Below are positions 9,078-21,136 of a stretch of DNA of 64,000 nucleotides, piece by piece. This DNA is from Flectonema sp. DT1601 (Eukaryota; Euglenozoa; Diplonemea; Diplonemida; Diplonemidae), in NCBI GenBank assembly GCA_964019425.1, contig OZ025795.1, positions 372,001 to 436,000 of the forward strand, written 5' to 3'. Each line of letters starts with the position of its first letter. Position 1 is the first letter of the stretch. The translations under genes were made by a program, and so were the position numbers. The notes beneath the pieces were generated by a model. The model made no database searches and was not told where the DNA came from. It saw only the letters and a list, made by a program, of their open reading frames with translations.

Positions 9078-11072
9078 TCATTTGCGAGTTTTACGCTCGT
9101 AGTACATCTTCACCCACTCGGGACTGATCTTGTCGAGGGCAAGCTGTTTTATTTTTTTTTATAACAGGGAAAACGTGTGATCGCGTAAATGGAAAGAGTT
9201 AACAACAGTTTTTTTCTTTTGTTTTTTTGCTGTTGGATTTACCCGCCAATCAATCGGATACCTTAATGCGCACAGCGCTCGTCTGCCAAGAATAAAACAT
9301 ACCTTAGGGAAGATTCTCAACAACTCCCAGCAGAGGTCGAGTGATTCGAAGATAGTACGGTCCTCATTGTAATCCTGTGGATGAGTTATTTATTTAGATA
9401 GACGCAACGTTTATTCCTCGATGACATTGAAATACTCATCACACATGACAATAGGGGATCAAATAACTGAATACATACCTGCTCTAAGAATTTCTCTTCG
9501 AATTTAATAAGGAACTCGAGGAATCTCTTGTCTTCTTCGTTCAAAGCTTCTTCACCAACAACGGCCTTCATTGCCTGGGCATCCTTTGCCATCGCGTATG
9601 CTGCGTACATCTGGTTGCAGACACCTGAATGGTCCTCACGGGTCATCAATTCTTTGGTTTCATCGTCTCTTCCAATAGCGTTCTTCATTAATCTGCTCAA
9701 TGATGGAAGGATGTTAATTGGTGGGTAGATACCCTTGTTGTTCAATTGTCTATCAACATAGATTTGTCCCTCAGTAATGTAACCCGTCAAATCAGGGATA
9801 GGGTGAGTAATGTCTGTTGTTTATTTGTTTAGCTTGTGTTACTTTCCATAAAATAATCCCAGCTAAGCGTTCTCAATTAACGCTATTTCAGTTGCAGTAA
9901 AACTCAGTAAATGATAATAATAAAAACATACCATCGTTAGGCATAGTAAGAATTGGGAACTGGGTGATCGATCCACTTCTACCGTTAACACGTCCTGCAC
10001 GTTCGTAGATGCAGGCTAAATCGGTATACATATAACCTGGGTAACCACGTCTACCCGGAACTTCTTCTCTGGCAGCTGAGACCTCACGAAGGGCATCGGC
10101 GTATGAAGACATGTCAGTTAAGATGACGAGGACGTGAAGACCACAGTCATAGGCGAGGTATTCAGCGGTGGTTAGAGCCAAACGTGGGGTGATGATACGC
10201 TCGATAGTTGGATCGTTGGCAAGGTTCAAGAAGACAACGGCTTTTGAAAGTGCACCGTTCTGCTCGAATTCCTCCTTGAAGAAACGCGCGGTTTCCTGGT
10301 TCACACCCATCGCAGCAAACACAACAGCGAATTCTTCCTTCTTTCCCTCCTCACCCGGTTGCTGTACCAAACCTGCCTGTCTCACAATTTGAGCAGCAAT
10401 TTCGTTATGCGGAAGACCAGCTCCGGAGAATAGAGGAATCTTTTGACCTCTCGCAATAGACATCATCACGTCGATTGAAGAGATACCTGTATTGTTATCA
10501 TTCCAGTGAAGAAGAAACGTACTACTACGATTAACACAAAAAAGATGGCTTTGATTACCATTAACAGAAATAAAATTGATAAAATGCATACCAGTTTGAA
10601 TCATCTGCTTTGGGTATTCTCTTGACTGTGGGTTGATAGGGATACCGGAAATGTCACGGTACTGTTCGGCAATAACGTCACCACCACCATCAATAGGTTT
10701 TCCTGATCCGTTGAAGATTCTTCCAAGCATATCTTCTGCAACTCCAAATTCAAGAATCTTTCCAGTGAACTCGCAGTGACTCTTCTGTGCGTCAATTCCT
10801 GATGTTCCCTCAAAAACCTGAACGACAGCCTTTGTACCATCTACTTCTAGCACCTGACCTCTTCTCTTTTCGCCATCTGGAAGCTCGATTGTTACAATTT
10901 CAGCGAACTTTGGGAGTCTGACGTTCTCCAAAATAACAAGCGGACCATTAACAGCGGTGATAGTACGGTAGTCCAATCTTGGCTTTAATTTGTATTCTTT
11001 CTTCAAGTCTTCCAAGTGCTTCTGAAGGAGCTCTTCCTTGGATTTTGGTGCAGCAGAATCGTGTTCTCCCAT
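9078..11072 (-). CDS. ATP6V1B: V-type proton ATPase subunit B
   Basis: Five exons join in phase: 11072-10592, 10486-9932, 9813-9479, 9374-9303 and 9143-9078. They give 502 residues (human B2 has 511). Introns are 105, 118, 104 and 159 bp with GTATG-type donors and AG acceptors. Landmarks: [15 protein letters not shown] in the N-terminal barrel; [36 protein letters not shown], the non-catalytic B-type equivalent of the P-loop; [20 protein letters not shown]; and [14 protein letters not shown], then the intron, then [16 protein letters not shown]. The short fourth exon reads [18 protein letters not shown], and the last exon ends in MYYERKTRK. Subunit B belongs to the cytosolic V1 head, where it forms the A3B3 ring that drives proton pumping into endosomes and lysosomes. 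Start [14 protein letters not shown] is the first Met and fits the family length. Confidence 0.97.
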
Positions 11073-11189
11073 TTTATGTGGCCTAATATATCCTGAAAGG
11101 AAATGAAACCGTTAAAAGAAATTCAACAACTACTTTACATCACTTAACCTTCGCAATCAGAAGCATTGCACTAATATTATATGGTTCGA

Positions 11190-11412
11190 CCCATGAATGC
11201 AAGGTTTAGGGTGTCAAACTCATAAGCCGCACTGAAAGGGACTTTATGTGCCAACCCCTGGGGGTGCAGCACAGCCCGATCCCGATTTATTGGAAAAGGA
11301 TTTGAGGTAAAGTACACTTGTTGGGACCCGAAAAATGGTGAACTATGCCTGGATAGGACGAAGCCGGGGGAAAGTCTGGTGGAGGTCCGTTGCGGTGTCG
11401 ATTGAACTTGAA
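11190..11412 (+). pseudogene. diverged large-subunit (28S) rRNA fragment
   Basis: The segment GGGACCCGAAAAATGGTGAA, then CTATGCCTGGATAGGACGAAG, GTCTGGTGGAGGTCCGT and GCGGT, follows the highly conserved 28S stretch GGGACCCGAAAGATGGTGAACTATGCC and onward. The preceding bases (GTGTCAAACTCATAAGCCGC, then CACTGAAAGGGACTT, GTGCAGCACAGCCCGATC, GGATTTGAGGTAAAGTACAC) also line up in order with the 28S sequence immediately 5'. It covers only about 220 bp and shows many substitutions at sites that are normally invariant, so it is a displaced, decayed piece and not a working gene. Confidence 0.8.
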
Positions 11413-11449
11413 TGATAGAAGCACGGTTGTTTCTTCGTTTGTTTTGATG

Positions 11450-12215
11450 GCACGAGGTTACTTTGTTCTCACTCCACCATCGGTCACTTCCTCACATGGT
11501 ATTAGAAAATCAGAGCCACCGAACATTTGCCAGATGTGATCGTATCCTCTCGCGTTGTGGAAGTAGATTGGGACATCTCCACAGATTACATTACTGCTGA
11601 TGTTTATGTTGCAAGCTGAACGCGAAACTCTTCATTCACGTTGCCTCCTATTCACACTTAATTTCTGCGAGTAATAACAACAGTCTGTAGCCGTTTGTAT
11701 TCATCTTTCCCCTTTGCAATCATCGTCATCGCCTTGATATCCTTGAATAAATGAGTATGATCCACAAACATGTTAATAGAACACATGATAGAGGGTTGTT
11801 GTAGAATGAGTGTAGTGTCTTCATCTAGTAATGCTGTCGTCGTTGTCATTATGTTCGTTGTTCAGTCTTCCGATCCCCTCACCTGTTGCATTGTCCCCAT
11901 GTGCTTATGACCTAGTGTATGTCTATTATAATCACGTAAGCAGCTTTGTGGTTTACCTTGCCAGGTTCTTATCTAACACACTTTCGAAGTCACTGGGGAG
12001 GATGAATAGTTACGAATGGACTTGCACATAAAGTAATCTTTGTAGAATAGAATGTTGATCCATCCATTCTTTGGGTTTTTGCAGTCTCCAAATTGACCGT
12101 TTGGTATAACTTTGTCGATGGTATCAAGTGTATAAAGACACACTCATTGTTCTTAGTGAACTTCATGATGTCCTTCTCCTTGGCTGGAAACTCTAAACCA
12201 TCGAAGTTGTACTAA
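11450..12215 (-). mobile_element. fossil of a virus-like family B DNA polymerase
   Basis: On the minus strand, short segments in the expected order resemble the exonuclease part of protein-primed family B polymerases of Polinton/Maverick-type or related elements. The best is VPIYFHNARGYDH near 11,570, matching the conserved FHN-x-x-GYD motif; upstream of it lies an FPAKEKDIMKFTKNN-like segment near 12,190. Only this part of the polymerase is present; no capsid, integrase or terminal repeat is seen nearby. The copy is broken in several places and looks old. It lies directly next to the 28S fragment. Family placement is tentative. Confidence 0.5.
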
Positions 12216-12387
12216 GTAATGTGGCTCTTATGTGAGTGGCTGTGAACTGCAGAAGAAGTTCGATAATAACGATAAAACTAATAACAGTACCACTCACGCC
12301 GAAGTAAATCATATGTACGAAGTAAGAGAAGTGGAATAAAATACACACAAAGTAATTTTGGTATTTTATGTTTTCTTAATCATCGGT
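12216..12387. other. transition to the repeat domain
   Basis: Unique, AT-rich DNA without a recognised gene. The repeat-dominated remainder of the window begins at its end. Confidence 0.5.
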
Positions 12388-15300
12388 GTGTTTGCAGCTG
12401 GCAGTTTTTCGAAACTTTGCGTGTGGAGCTGGCAGTTCTTTGAAACTTTTTGCTTGCAGCTGGTGGTTTTTTAAAACTTTGTGTGTGGAGCTAGTGGTTT
12501 TTCAAAACTTCGCGTGTGGAGCTGGCAGTTTTTCGAAACTTTTTGTTGTGTGGAGCTGGTGGTTTTTCAAAACTTTGCGTGTGGAGCTGGCAGTTTTTTG
12601 AAACTTTGCGTGTGGAGCTGGTAGTTTTTTGAAACTTTGCATGTGGAGCTGGCAGTTTTTTGAAACTTTTTGTTTGGAGCTGGTGGTTTTTTAAAACTTT
12701 TTGTGTGGAGCTGGCAGTTTTTCGAAACTTTTTGTTTGCAGCTGGTGGTTTTTCGAAACTTTGCGTGTGGATCTGGTAGTTTTTTAAAACTTTGTGTGTG
12801 GAGCTGGTGGTTTTTCGAAACCTCAAAACTTTGCGTGTGGAGCTGGCAGTTTTCTCAAATTTTGTGTGGAGCTGGTGGTTTTTCAAAACTTTTTGTTTGC
12901 AGCTGGCAGTTTTTCGAAACTTTGCGTGTGGAACTGGCAGTTTTTTGAAACTTTTTGTTTGCAGCTGGCAGTTTTTCGAAACTTTGCGTGTGGAGCTGGT
13001 GGTTTTTCGAAACCTCAAAACTTTGCGTGTGGAGCTGGCAGTTTTCTCAAATTTTGTGTGGAGCTGGTGGTTTTTCAAAACTTTTTGTTTGCAGCTGGCA
13101 GTTTTTCGAAACTTTGCGTGTGGAACTGGCAGTTTTTTGAAACCTTTTGTTTGCAGCTGGTGGTTTTTTAAAACTTTGTGTGTGGAGCTGGTGGTTTTTC
13201 AAAGCTTCGCGTGTGGAGCTGGCAGTTTTTCGAAACTTTTTGTTTGCAGCTGGTGGTTTTTCGAAACTTTGCGTGTGGATCTGGTAGTTTTTTAAAACTT
13301 TGTGTGTGGAGCTGGTGGTTTTTCGAAACCTCAAAACTTTGCGTGTGGAGCTGGCAGTTTTTTGAAACTTTTTGTTTGCAGCTGGCAGTTTTTCAAAACT
13401 TTGCGTGTGGAGCTGGCAGTTTTCTCAAATTTTGTGTGGAGCTGGTGGTTTTTCAAAACTTTTTGTTTGCAGCTGGCAGTTTTTCGAAACTTTGCGTGTG
13501 GAGCTGGCAGTTTTTTGAAACTTTTTGTTTGCAGCTGGCAGTTTTTCGAAACTTTGCGTGTGGAACTGGCAGTTTTTTGAAACTTTTTGTTTGCAGCTGG
13601 CAGTTTTTCGAAACTTTGCGTGTGGAGCTGGCAGTTTTTTGAAACCTTTTGTTTGCAGCTGGTGGTTTTTTAAAACTTTGCATGTGGAGCTGGCAGTTTT
13701 TTGAAACTTTTTGTTTGGAGCTGGTGGTTTTTTAAAACTTTTTGTGTGGAGCTGGCAGTTTTTCGAAACTTTTTGTTTGCAGCTGGTGGTTTTTCGAAAC
13801 TTTGCGTGTGGATCTGGTAGTTTTTTAAAACTTTGTGTGTGGAGCTGGTGGTTTTTCGAAACCTCAAAACTTTGCGTGTGGAGCTGGCAGTTTTCTCAAA
13901 TTTTGTGTGGAGCTGGTGGTTTTTCAAAACTTTTTGTTTGCAGCTGGCAGTTTTTCGAAACTTTGCGTGTGGAGCTGGCAGTTTTTTGAAACTTTTTGTT
14001 TGCAGCTGGCAGTTTTTCGAAACTTTGCGTGTGGAGCTGGCAGTTTTTTGAAACTTTTTGTTTGCAGCTGGCAGTTTTTCGAAACTTTGCGTGTGGAACT
14101 GGCAGTTTTTTGAAACTTTTTGTTTGCAGCTGGCAGTTTTTCGAAACTTTGCGTGTGGAGCTGGCAGTTTTTTGAAACCTTTTGTTTGCAGCTGGTGGTT
14201 TTTTAAAACTTTGCATGTGGAGCTGGCAGTTTTTTGAAACTTTTTGTTTGGAGCTGGTGGTTTTTTAAAACTTTTTGTGTGGAGCTGGCAGTTTTTCGAA
14301 ACTTTTTGTTTGCAGCTGGTGGTTTTTCGAAACTTTGCGTGTGGATCTGGTAGTTTTTTAAAACTTTGTGTGTGGAGCTGGTGGTTTTTCGAAACCTCAA
14401 AACTTTGCGTGTGGAGCTGGCAGTTTTCTCAAATTTTGTGTGGAGCTGGTGGTTTTTCAAAACTTTTTGTTTGCAGCTGGCAGTTTTTCGAAACTTTGCG
14501 TGTGGAGCTGGCAGTTTTTTGAAACTTTTTGTTTGCAGCTGGCAGTTTTTCGAAACTTTGCGTGTGGAGCTGGCAGTTTTTTGAAACTTTTTGTTTGCAG
14601 CTGGCAGTTTTTCGAAACTTTGCGTGTGGAGCTGGCAGTTTTTTGAAACCTTTTGTTTGCAGCTGGTGGTTTTTTAAAACTTTGCATGTGGAGCTGGCAG
14701 TTTTTTGAAACTTTTTGTTTGGAGCTGGTGGTTTTTTAAAACTTTTTGTGTGGAGCTGGCAGTTTTTCGAAACTTTTTGTTTGCAGCTGGTGGTTTTTCG
14801 AAACTTTGCGTGTGGATCTGGTAGTTTTTTAAAACTTTGTGTGTGGAGCTGGTGGTTTTTCGAAACCTCAAAACTTTGCGTGTGGAGCTGGCAGTTTTTT
14901 GAAACTTTTTGTTTGCAGCTGGCAGTTTTTCAAAACTTTGCGTGTGGAGCTGGCAGTTTTCTCAAATTTTGTGTGGAGCTGGTGGTTTTTCAAAACTTTG
15001 CGTGTGGAACTGGCAGTTTTTTGAAACTTTTTGTTTGCAGCTGGCAGTTTTTCGAAACTTTGCGTGTGGAGCTGGCAGTTTTTTGAAACTTTTTGTTTGC
15101 AGCTGGCAGTTTTTCGAAACTTTGCGTGTGGAGCTGGCAGTTTTTTGAAACTTTTTGTTTGCAGCTGGCAGTTTTTCGAAACTTTGCGTGTGGAGCTGGC
15201 AGTTATTTGAAACTTTTTGTTTGCAGCTGGTGGTTTTTTAAAACATTGTGTGTGGAGCTGGTGGTTTTTCAAAACTTTTTGTGTGGAGCTGGCAGTTTTT

Positions 15301-16008
15301 TGAAACTTTTTGTTTGCAGCTGGTGGTTTTTTAAAACTTTGCGTGTGGAGCTGGCAGTTTTCTCAAATTTTGTGTGGAGCTGGTGGTTTTTCAAAACTTT
15401 GCTTGTGGAACTGGCAGTTTTTCAAAACTTTGCGTGTGGAGCTGGCAGTTTTTTAAAACTTTGCGTGTGGAGCTGGTGGTTTTTCAAAACTTTTCGTGTG
15501 GAGCTGGCAGTTTTTCAAAACTTTGCGTGTGGAGCTAGTGGTTTTTCAAAATTTTTTGTTTGCAGCTGGTGGTTTTTTAAAACTTTGTGTGTGGAGCTGG
15601 TGGTTTTTCAAAACTTCGCGTGTGGAGCTGGCAGTTTTTTGAAACTTTTTGTTTGGAGCTGGTGGTTTTTTGAAACTTTGCGTGTGTAGCTGGCAGTTTT
15701 TCAAAGCTTTGCGTATGGAGCTGGCAGTTTTTCAAAACTTCGCGTGTGGAGCTGGTGGTTTTCTCAGATTTAGTGTGGAGCTGGCAGTTTTTTGAAACTT
15801 TTTGTTTGGAGCTGGTGGTTTTTTGAAACTTTGCGTGTGGAGCTGGCAGTTTTTCAAAACTTTGCGTATGGAGCTGGCAGTTTTTCAAAACTTTGCGTGT
15901 GGAGCTGGTGGTTTTCTCAGATTTAGTGTGGAGCTGGCAGTTTTTTGAAACTTTTTGTTTGGAGCTGGTGGTTTTTTGAAACTTTGCGTGTGGAGCTGGC
16001 AGTTTTTC
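12388..16008 (+). repeat. S31 satellite array 1 (31-bp monomer)
   Basis: Tandem monomers of 31 bp, e.g. GTGTGGAGCTGGCAG followed by TTTTTCGAAACTTTGC. Two main variants recur: GCGTGTGGAGCTGGCAG and TTTGTTTGCAGCTGGTGG. Occasional shorter or longer monomers (CTCAAATTTTGTG, CGAAACCTCAAAAC) mark higher-order units: the landmark TTTGTTTGGAGCTGGTGG recurs at spacings near 533 and 471 bp (13.71, 14.24 and 14.71 kb). Because 31 is not a multiple of three and the monomer lacks stops in most registers, long artefactual open frames appear on both strands. The array ends at GCAGTTTTTCG before unique sequence. Confidence 0.97.
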
Positions 16009-16256
16009 GTCGCGGGCAGTGTTACCTCAGTTTGCTACTCTCGTATCTGTGTTGTGTTAACTCATGTAAGTGATCTTAACTCCTGTTAAATAAAAAAAAA
16101 AAAAAAAAAAAAAAAAAGAAATTAAAAAAGAAGAATTTTCAAATGAAGTTATATCAACCCCTGCCACCCATTATGATCAATTCCGCTTGTTTTTTTTTTT
16201 TTTTTTCTTTCTTTTCTTCAAATATAAAAAAAAAATTAAAAAATATAAAAGATGAA
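16009..16256. other. short unique stretch and homopolymers
   Basis: Unique sequence (GTCGCGGGCAGTGTTACC and onward), then A and T runs leading into satellite E. No gene recognised. Confidence 0.5.
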
Positions 16257-17608
16257 ACAATGTTATCATTGTTTTTTTTATCGATCGACTATGTCGATTA
16301 CTTCCAGTTTTCCGTCCTGGTCAAGACGCTAAACTGATTGTTTTTTTTTTTTTTTCAAAATTAATAAAAAGAATATAAAAAAAAAAAAAAAAAAAGAATA
16401 AACAATGTTATCATTGTTTTTTTTTTATCGTTCGACTTTGTCGACTAATTTCTATTTTCCGTTTCTTTTCTTTAAAGAATAAATAAAAAGAATTTAAAAT
16501 AAAAAAAAAGAATAAACAATGTTATCATTGTTTTTTTATCGATCGACTATGTCGATTACTTTCTATTTTCCGTCCTGGTCAAGACGCTAAACTGATTGTT
16601 TTTTTTTTTTCAAAATTAATAAAAAAGAATAAAAAAAATACAAAAAAAAGAATAAACAATGTTATCATTGTTTTTTTTATCGTTCGACTTTGTCGACTAA
16701 TTTCTATTTTCCGTTTTTTTTTTTTCTTTAAAAAATAAATAAAAAGAATTTAAAATAAAAAAAAAGAATAAACAACGTTATCATTGTTTTTTTATCGATC
16801 GACTATGTCGATCACTTTCTATTTTCCGTCCTGGTCAAGACGCTAAACTGATTGTTTTTTTTTCAAAATTAATAAAAAAGAATATTAAAAAAAATACAAA
16901 AAAAAAAGAATAAACAATGTTATCATTGTTTTTTTTTATCGTTCGACTTTGTCGACTAATTTCTATTTTCCGTTTTTTTTCTTTAAAAAATAAATAAAAA
17001 GAATTTAAATAAAAAAAAAGAATAAACAATGTTATCATTGTTTTTTTATCGATCGACTATGTCGATCACTTTCTATTTTCCGTCCTGGTCAAGACGCTAA
17101 ACTGATTGTTTTTTTTTTCAAAATTAATAAAAAAGAATATAAAAAAAAAAAAAAAAAAGAATAAACAATGTTATCATTGTTTTTTTTTATCGTTCGACTT
17201 TGTCGACTAATTTCTATTTTCCGTTTCTTTTCTTTAAAGAATAAATAAAAAGAATTTAAAATAAAAAAAAAGAATAAACAATGTTATCATTGTTTTTTTT
17301 TATCGTTCGACTTTGTCGACTAATTTCTATTTTCCGTTTTTTTTCTTTAAAAAATAAATAAAAAGAATTTAAAATAAAAAAAAAGAATAAACAATGTTAT
17401 CATTGTTTTTTTTATCGATCGACTATGTCGATCACTTTCTATTTTCCGTCCTGGTCAAGACGCTAAACTGATTGTTTTTTTTTTTTCAAAATTAATAAAA
17501 AAGAATATAAAAAAATACAAAAAAAAGAATAAACAATGTTATCATTGTTTTTTTTATCGTTCGACTTTGTCGACTAATTTCTATTTTCCGTTTTTTTTTT
17601 CTTTAAAA

Positions 17609-18377
17609 CATAGATGGAAGTGCCCTACAATTTGGAGGGCGTGTAGGGCGCTTGTAGGGCGCTTTTAATATAAATATTATTTTGGAGGGCGCTTTTTTTT
17701 ACCTTTTTTATTACTATAAGACAGCTAAATTGACGTCGACTTACACTGACGCACAAGTATTTTGACGCAGAAGCCAAAAAAAAATTTTGACATGCTTGGC
17801 AGTCTTTCGAAAAAGAGAAAAAAGGGTGTCACGGGGTTCGAACCCGAGACCTCCAGGTCATGGTTCGGAGGTCAGCAATGGCAAAAACAATGGGCCACTC
17901 CTTGAGAGCTTCCGGAGCCTGCTGCAATCCCTGAAGCTGAAACTCATTTCAGTGGACGATGCATCCCAGATCTACAAGGAACTAATAGCCCGCAGAATGC
18001 ACCGAGTCGAATATAGAGGGATTCGAGGAGGGAGAGTGCGTTCTTGCTAACCTGTTAATAGGCCGGTCTTCACGGTACCTTGTGAGAAAAAAAAGAAGTT
18101 TACTGGTGGCAAGTAAACTGATATCCCAGAGACGCATTTGATCGGGCGAACCGGAGAAAAGTCAAATAAGATGCGATTCGACCCTCGCTGAGGGCAGGGG
18201 TGTGTCAAAATGAACTCGGCATTATATTAAATTTAATTAAAAAAGCGCCCTACGCGCCCTCCAGCGCCCTATTTTGGCCCTATTTTGGCCCTACAATGGC
18301 CCTATTTTGGCCCTACAAATTTTTGAGGCTGATTTTCACCAGGCGCCCTCCAAATTTGGAGGGCACTTCCATCTATG
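17609..18377. mobile_element. TIR DNA transposon, non-autonomous, with tRNA-like arm
   Basis: Bounded by perfect inverted ends CATAGATGGAAGTGCCCT; the longer match continues into GGAGGGCG-type repeats. The flank TTAAAA is present on both sides (17,603-17,608 and 18,378-18,383), consistent with a 6-bp target duplication inside an E beta monomer. The interior has no transposase. It contains repeated GGCCCTATTTT and GTAGGGCGC subterminal motifs and, at about 17,830-17,870, a reverse-strand tRNA-like T-arm (GGGTTCGAACCCC) followed by GTGACACCC and a T run. The 87-codon open frame across this arm is a familiar artefact of such sequences. Superfamily not determined. Confidence 0.8.
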
Positions 18378-19411
18378 TTAAAAAATAAATAAAAAGAATT
18401 TAAAATAAAAAAAAGAATAAACAATGTTATCATTGTTTTTTTATCGATCGACTATGTCGATCACTTTCTATTTTCCGTCCTGGTCAAGACGCTAAACTGA
18501 TTGTTCTTTTTTCAAAATTAATAAAAAAGAATAATAAAAAAAATACAAAAAAAAAAGAATAAACAATGTTATCATTGTTTTTTTTTATCGTTCGACTTTG
18601 TCGACTAATTTCTATTTTCCGTTTTTTTTCTTTAAAAAATAAATAAAAAGAATTTAAAATAAAAAAAAAGAATAAACAATGTTATCATTGTTTTTTTATC
18701 GATCGACTATGTCGATCACTTTCTATTTTCCGTCCTGGTCAAGACGCTAAACTGATTGTTTTTTTTTTTTCAAAATAAAAAAAAATATTTAAAAAAAAAA
18801 AATAAAAAAAAAGAATAAACAATGTTATCATTGTTTTTTTTATCGTTCGACTTTGTTGACTAATTTCTATTTTCTGTTTTTTTTTTCAAAATAAAAAAAA
18901 ATATTTAAAAAAAAAAAATAAAAAAAAAGAATAAACAATGTTATCATTGTTTTTTTATCGATCGACTATGTCGATCACTTTCTATTTTCCGTCCTGGTCA
19001 AGACGCTAAACTGATTGTTTTTTTTTCAAAATAAAAAAAATATTAAAAAAAAAAAAATAAAAAAAAAAGAATAAACAATGTTATCATTGTTTTTTTTTAT
19101 CGTTCGACTTTGTTGACTAATTTCTATTTTCCGTTTTTTTTTCTTTAAAAAATAAATAAAAAGAATTTAAAAAAAAAAAAAAAAAAAAAGAATAAACAAT
19201 GTTATCATTGTTCTTTTTATCGATCGACTATGTCGATTACTTTCTATTTTCCGTCCTGGTCAAGACGCTAAACTGATTGTTTTTTTTTTCAAAATTAATA
19301 AAAAAGAATATAAAAAAAATAAAATAAAAAAGAATAAACAATGTTATCATTGTTTTTTTTTATCGTTCGACTTTGTTGACTAATTTCTATTTTCCTTTTT
19401 TTTCTTTTTAA

Positions 19412-21136
19412 CCCATTACGGACGGGGGTAAAACCCGGTTTTTGGACTTTTTTTGAAAAAAGAGCTAACGGGGAAAAGGGGTAGGGGGGCTCGGAAAGGT
19501 GATGTGACAAAGTGAACCGCCATTGCCTGCCCGTTAAAAATACACACACATTCACCACCTAAAGGGTGAACAGAACAAATGAAAACACCACCAAAGACAA
19601 AAATAAGCTCAGTTCTTATGACTCCTTGCGCCTCTTCAATTTTGATGTTGTTGTGAGTGCAGGGGTCTTCCCCTTAGTACATTCTTCCCGGATAGCACCT
19701 CCCGACACAGAGGTAGTGGTATGGGACGCAAATGTTCTCCCCTTTGTAAGATTTAAGTGGTATTTGCCAAAACAGGGTGCAGGACACATAAAAACCTCAC
19801 ACCCCTGGCATCCATAAGTAGTCCTCACTCGAGTATTGTGTTTAGCAGTGCCAAATATTGATGGATAATGCTCAGTGGTGCTGAACATGTGTGAAAAGTG
19901 CGAACCCGGGTCAATAGTAGATGTAGTATTGGTTGTCTTGTCTCTCGACGTCCCGTCACTGACGAGTTGCATAGCGAGCTCCTCTACATACCGTGTGTAG
20001 GTACCAGTATCCTTACCGCATTTCCTTTGAAGGGTAAACGTGTTGAACATCGAAACTTTCAGCAAGTAGTCGAAAACCTTTAGATGCCATCGTTTAGTTT
20101 GAAGGTTTCTGTTCGCCCTTGCCTTCACGCTATCCATCAGGTCAACACCTCCCATCGTCTTGTTGTACCTGTCTACCTGCACCGGTAGTTTGATCGGCAC
20201 TTTTTCTTTTTTATTTCTCTTCCTAATCCAGCGATATACATCGACACGGTGCTCACGTAAGGGAAGAGTACTGAAAAGATGCACATCCTTTGAGTCTCTC
20301 CACTTTATATGGTGGATAAGGTGCTTGACTGAAGGTAAGAAGCAGTAAGATTCTTCGGTCTTTCTTTCACTTCCGATTTGCTTAGTCGTCCGGTCCAGGG
20401 GTAGCCTTCGGTTTTGTAACATCAACAGAACTCCCTTTCTGTTCCGTCAGGCTGTTCCAACACAGTGGAACCCTTTCGCCAACATCAAAACAAGAAATGC
20501 GTATGACGAATTGAAATTGTCAAACGTCACCCAATGCCCTTTATTATTATGGGGTTTAACAAGACTATGAACATAAGAAGCAGGAATGTGTTTGTTAGCA
20601 GTGTGGAAATTACGGAGAAAGCATTTCAGTTCACCAACTTCTAGTGACTTCATGGACGTCTCTTTGTCAATCGGGTAGGTAAGAGTGTGTCGAAATATCA
20701 TTTTAAGCACATGATCAGTGAAAATGAGTTGGATGCCTTCAATTCGCTCATTTCATTAAAGTCGCTCACACTCTGGGTAGGTCCTTTCCGTTTTTTCCTG
20801 GGGATTCTCTTGGTTTTGCCCCCCCACTTGATACCTTTGCTGTGTTGCTGTCAGATGACGACTCCGATACAGAATCCATCATCATCAGACCTTCATTGGA
20901 CGCCGAACTTGTATTAATTTCAACAGGCACACGAAACTTCTTGTTAGGTGGTAAAATTTCGATTATTAGTTTTGAATTTCATGAATAAAAACACAGCGAA
21001 CCACGCCATCCCACCCAAGATTCGTCGCGAAACGGCCTCGATTACACCCCCCCTGGGTAGCGTTAGCCGGGTTTTCCCCTTAGCGAAAATAAAATTTCAA
21101 AATAACCACTGTAGTGGACCTCCCGTCCTTAATGGG
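19412..21136 (-). mobile_element. piggyBac-type DNA transposon, degraded
   Basis: Inverted ends CCCATTACGGACGGG (left) and CCCATTAAGGACGGG (right, read inward) differ at one base and are flanked on both sides by the TTAA target site (19,408-19,411 and 21,137-21,140). The empty site matches the E beta monomer (CTTTAAAAAATAAAT). A transposase gene is readable on the minus strand: 20,710-20,447 contains WVTFDNFNSSYAFLVL, and 20,425-19,616 contains YNKTMGGVDLMD and the C-terminal Cys-rich zinc-binding tail (TTYGCQGCEVFMCPAPC). The two parts are in different frames, and the N-terminal region before 20,710 is only poorly open. At 1.7 kb it is shorter than typical piggyBac elements. Confidence 0.93.

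Noticed and set aside
11658-11849. A separate 63-residue host gene on the minus strand
   Set aside because: It lies within the decayed family B polymerase segment and is better explained as part of that fossil.
12386-16008. CRISPR-like array because of 31-bp repeats
   Set aside because: There are no unique spacers; monomers abut directly and the context is eukaryotic with spliced genes.
17787-18050. 87-residue frame in the 17.6-18.4 kb transposon
   Set aside because: It runs through the reversed tRNA-like arm, a common source of spurious protein calls, and matches no transposase.
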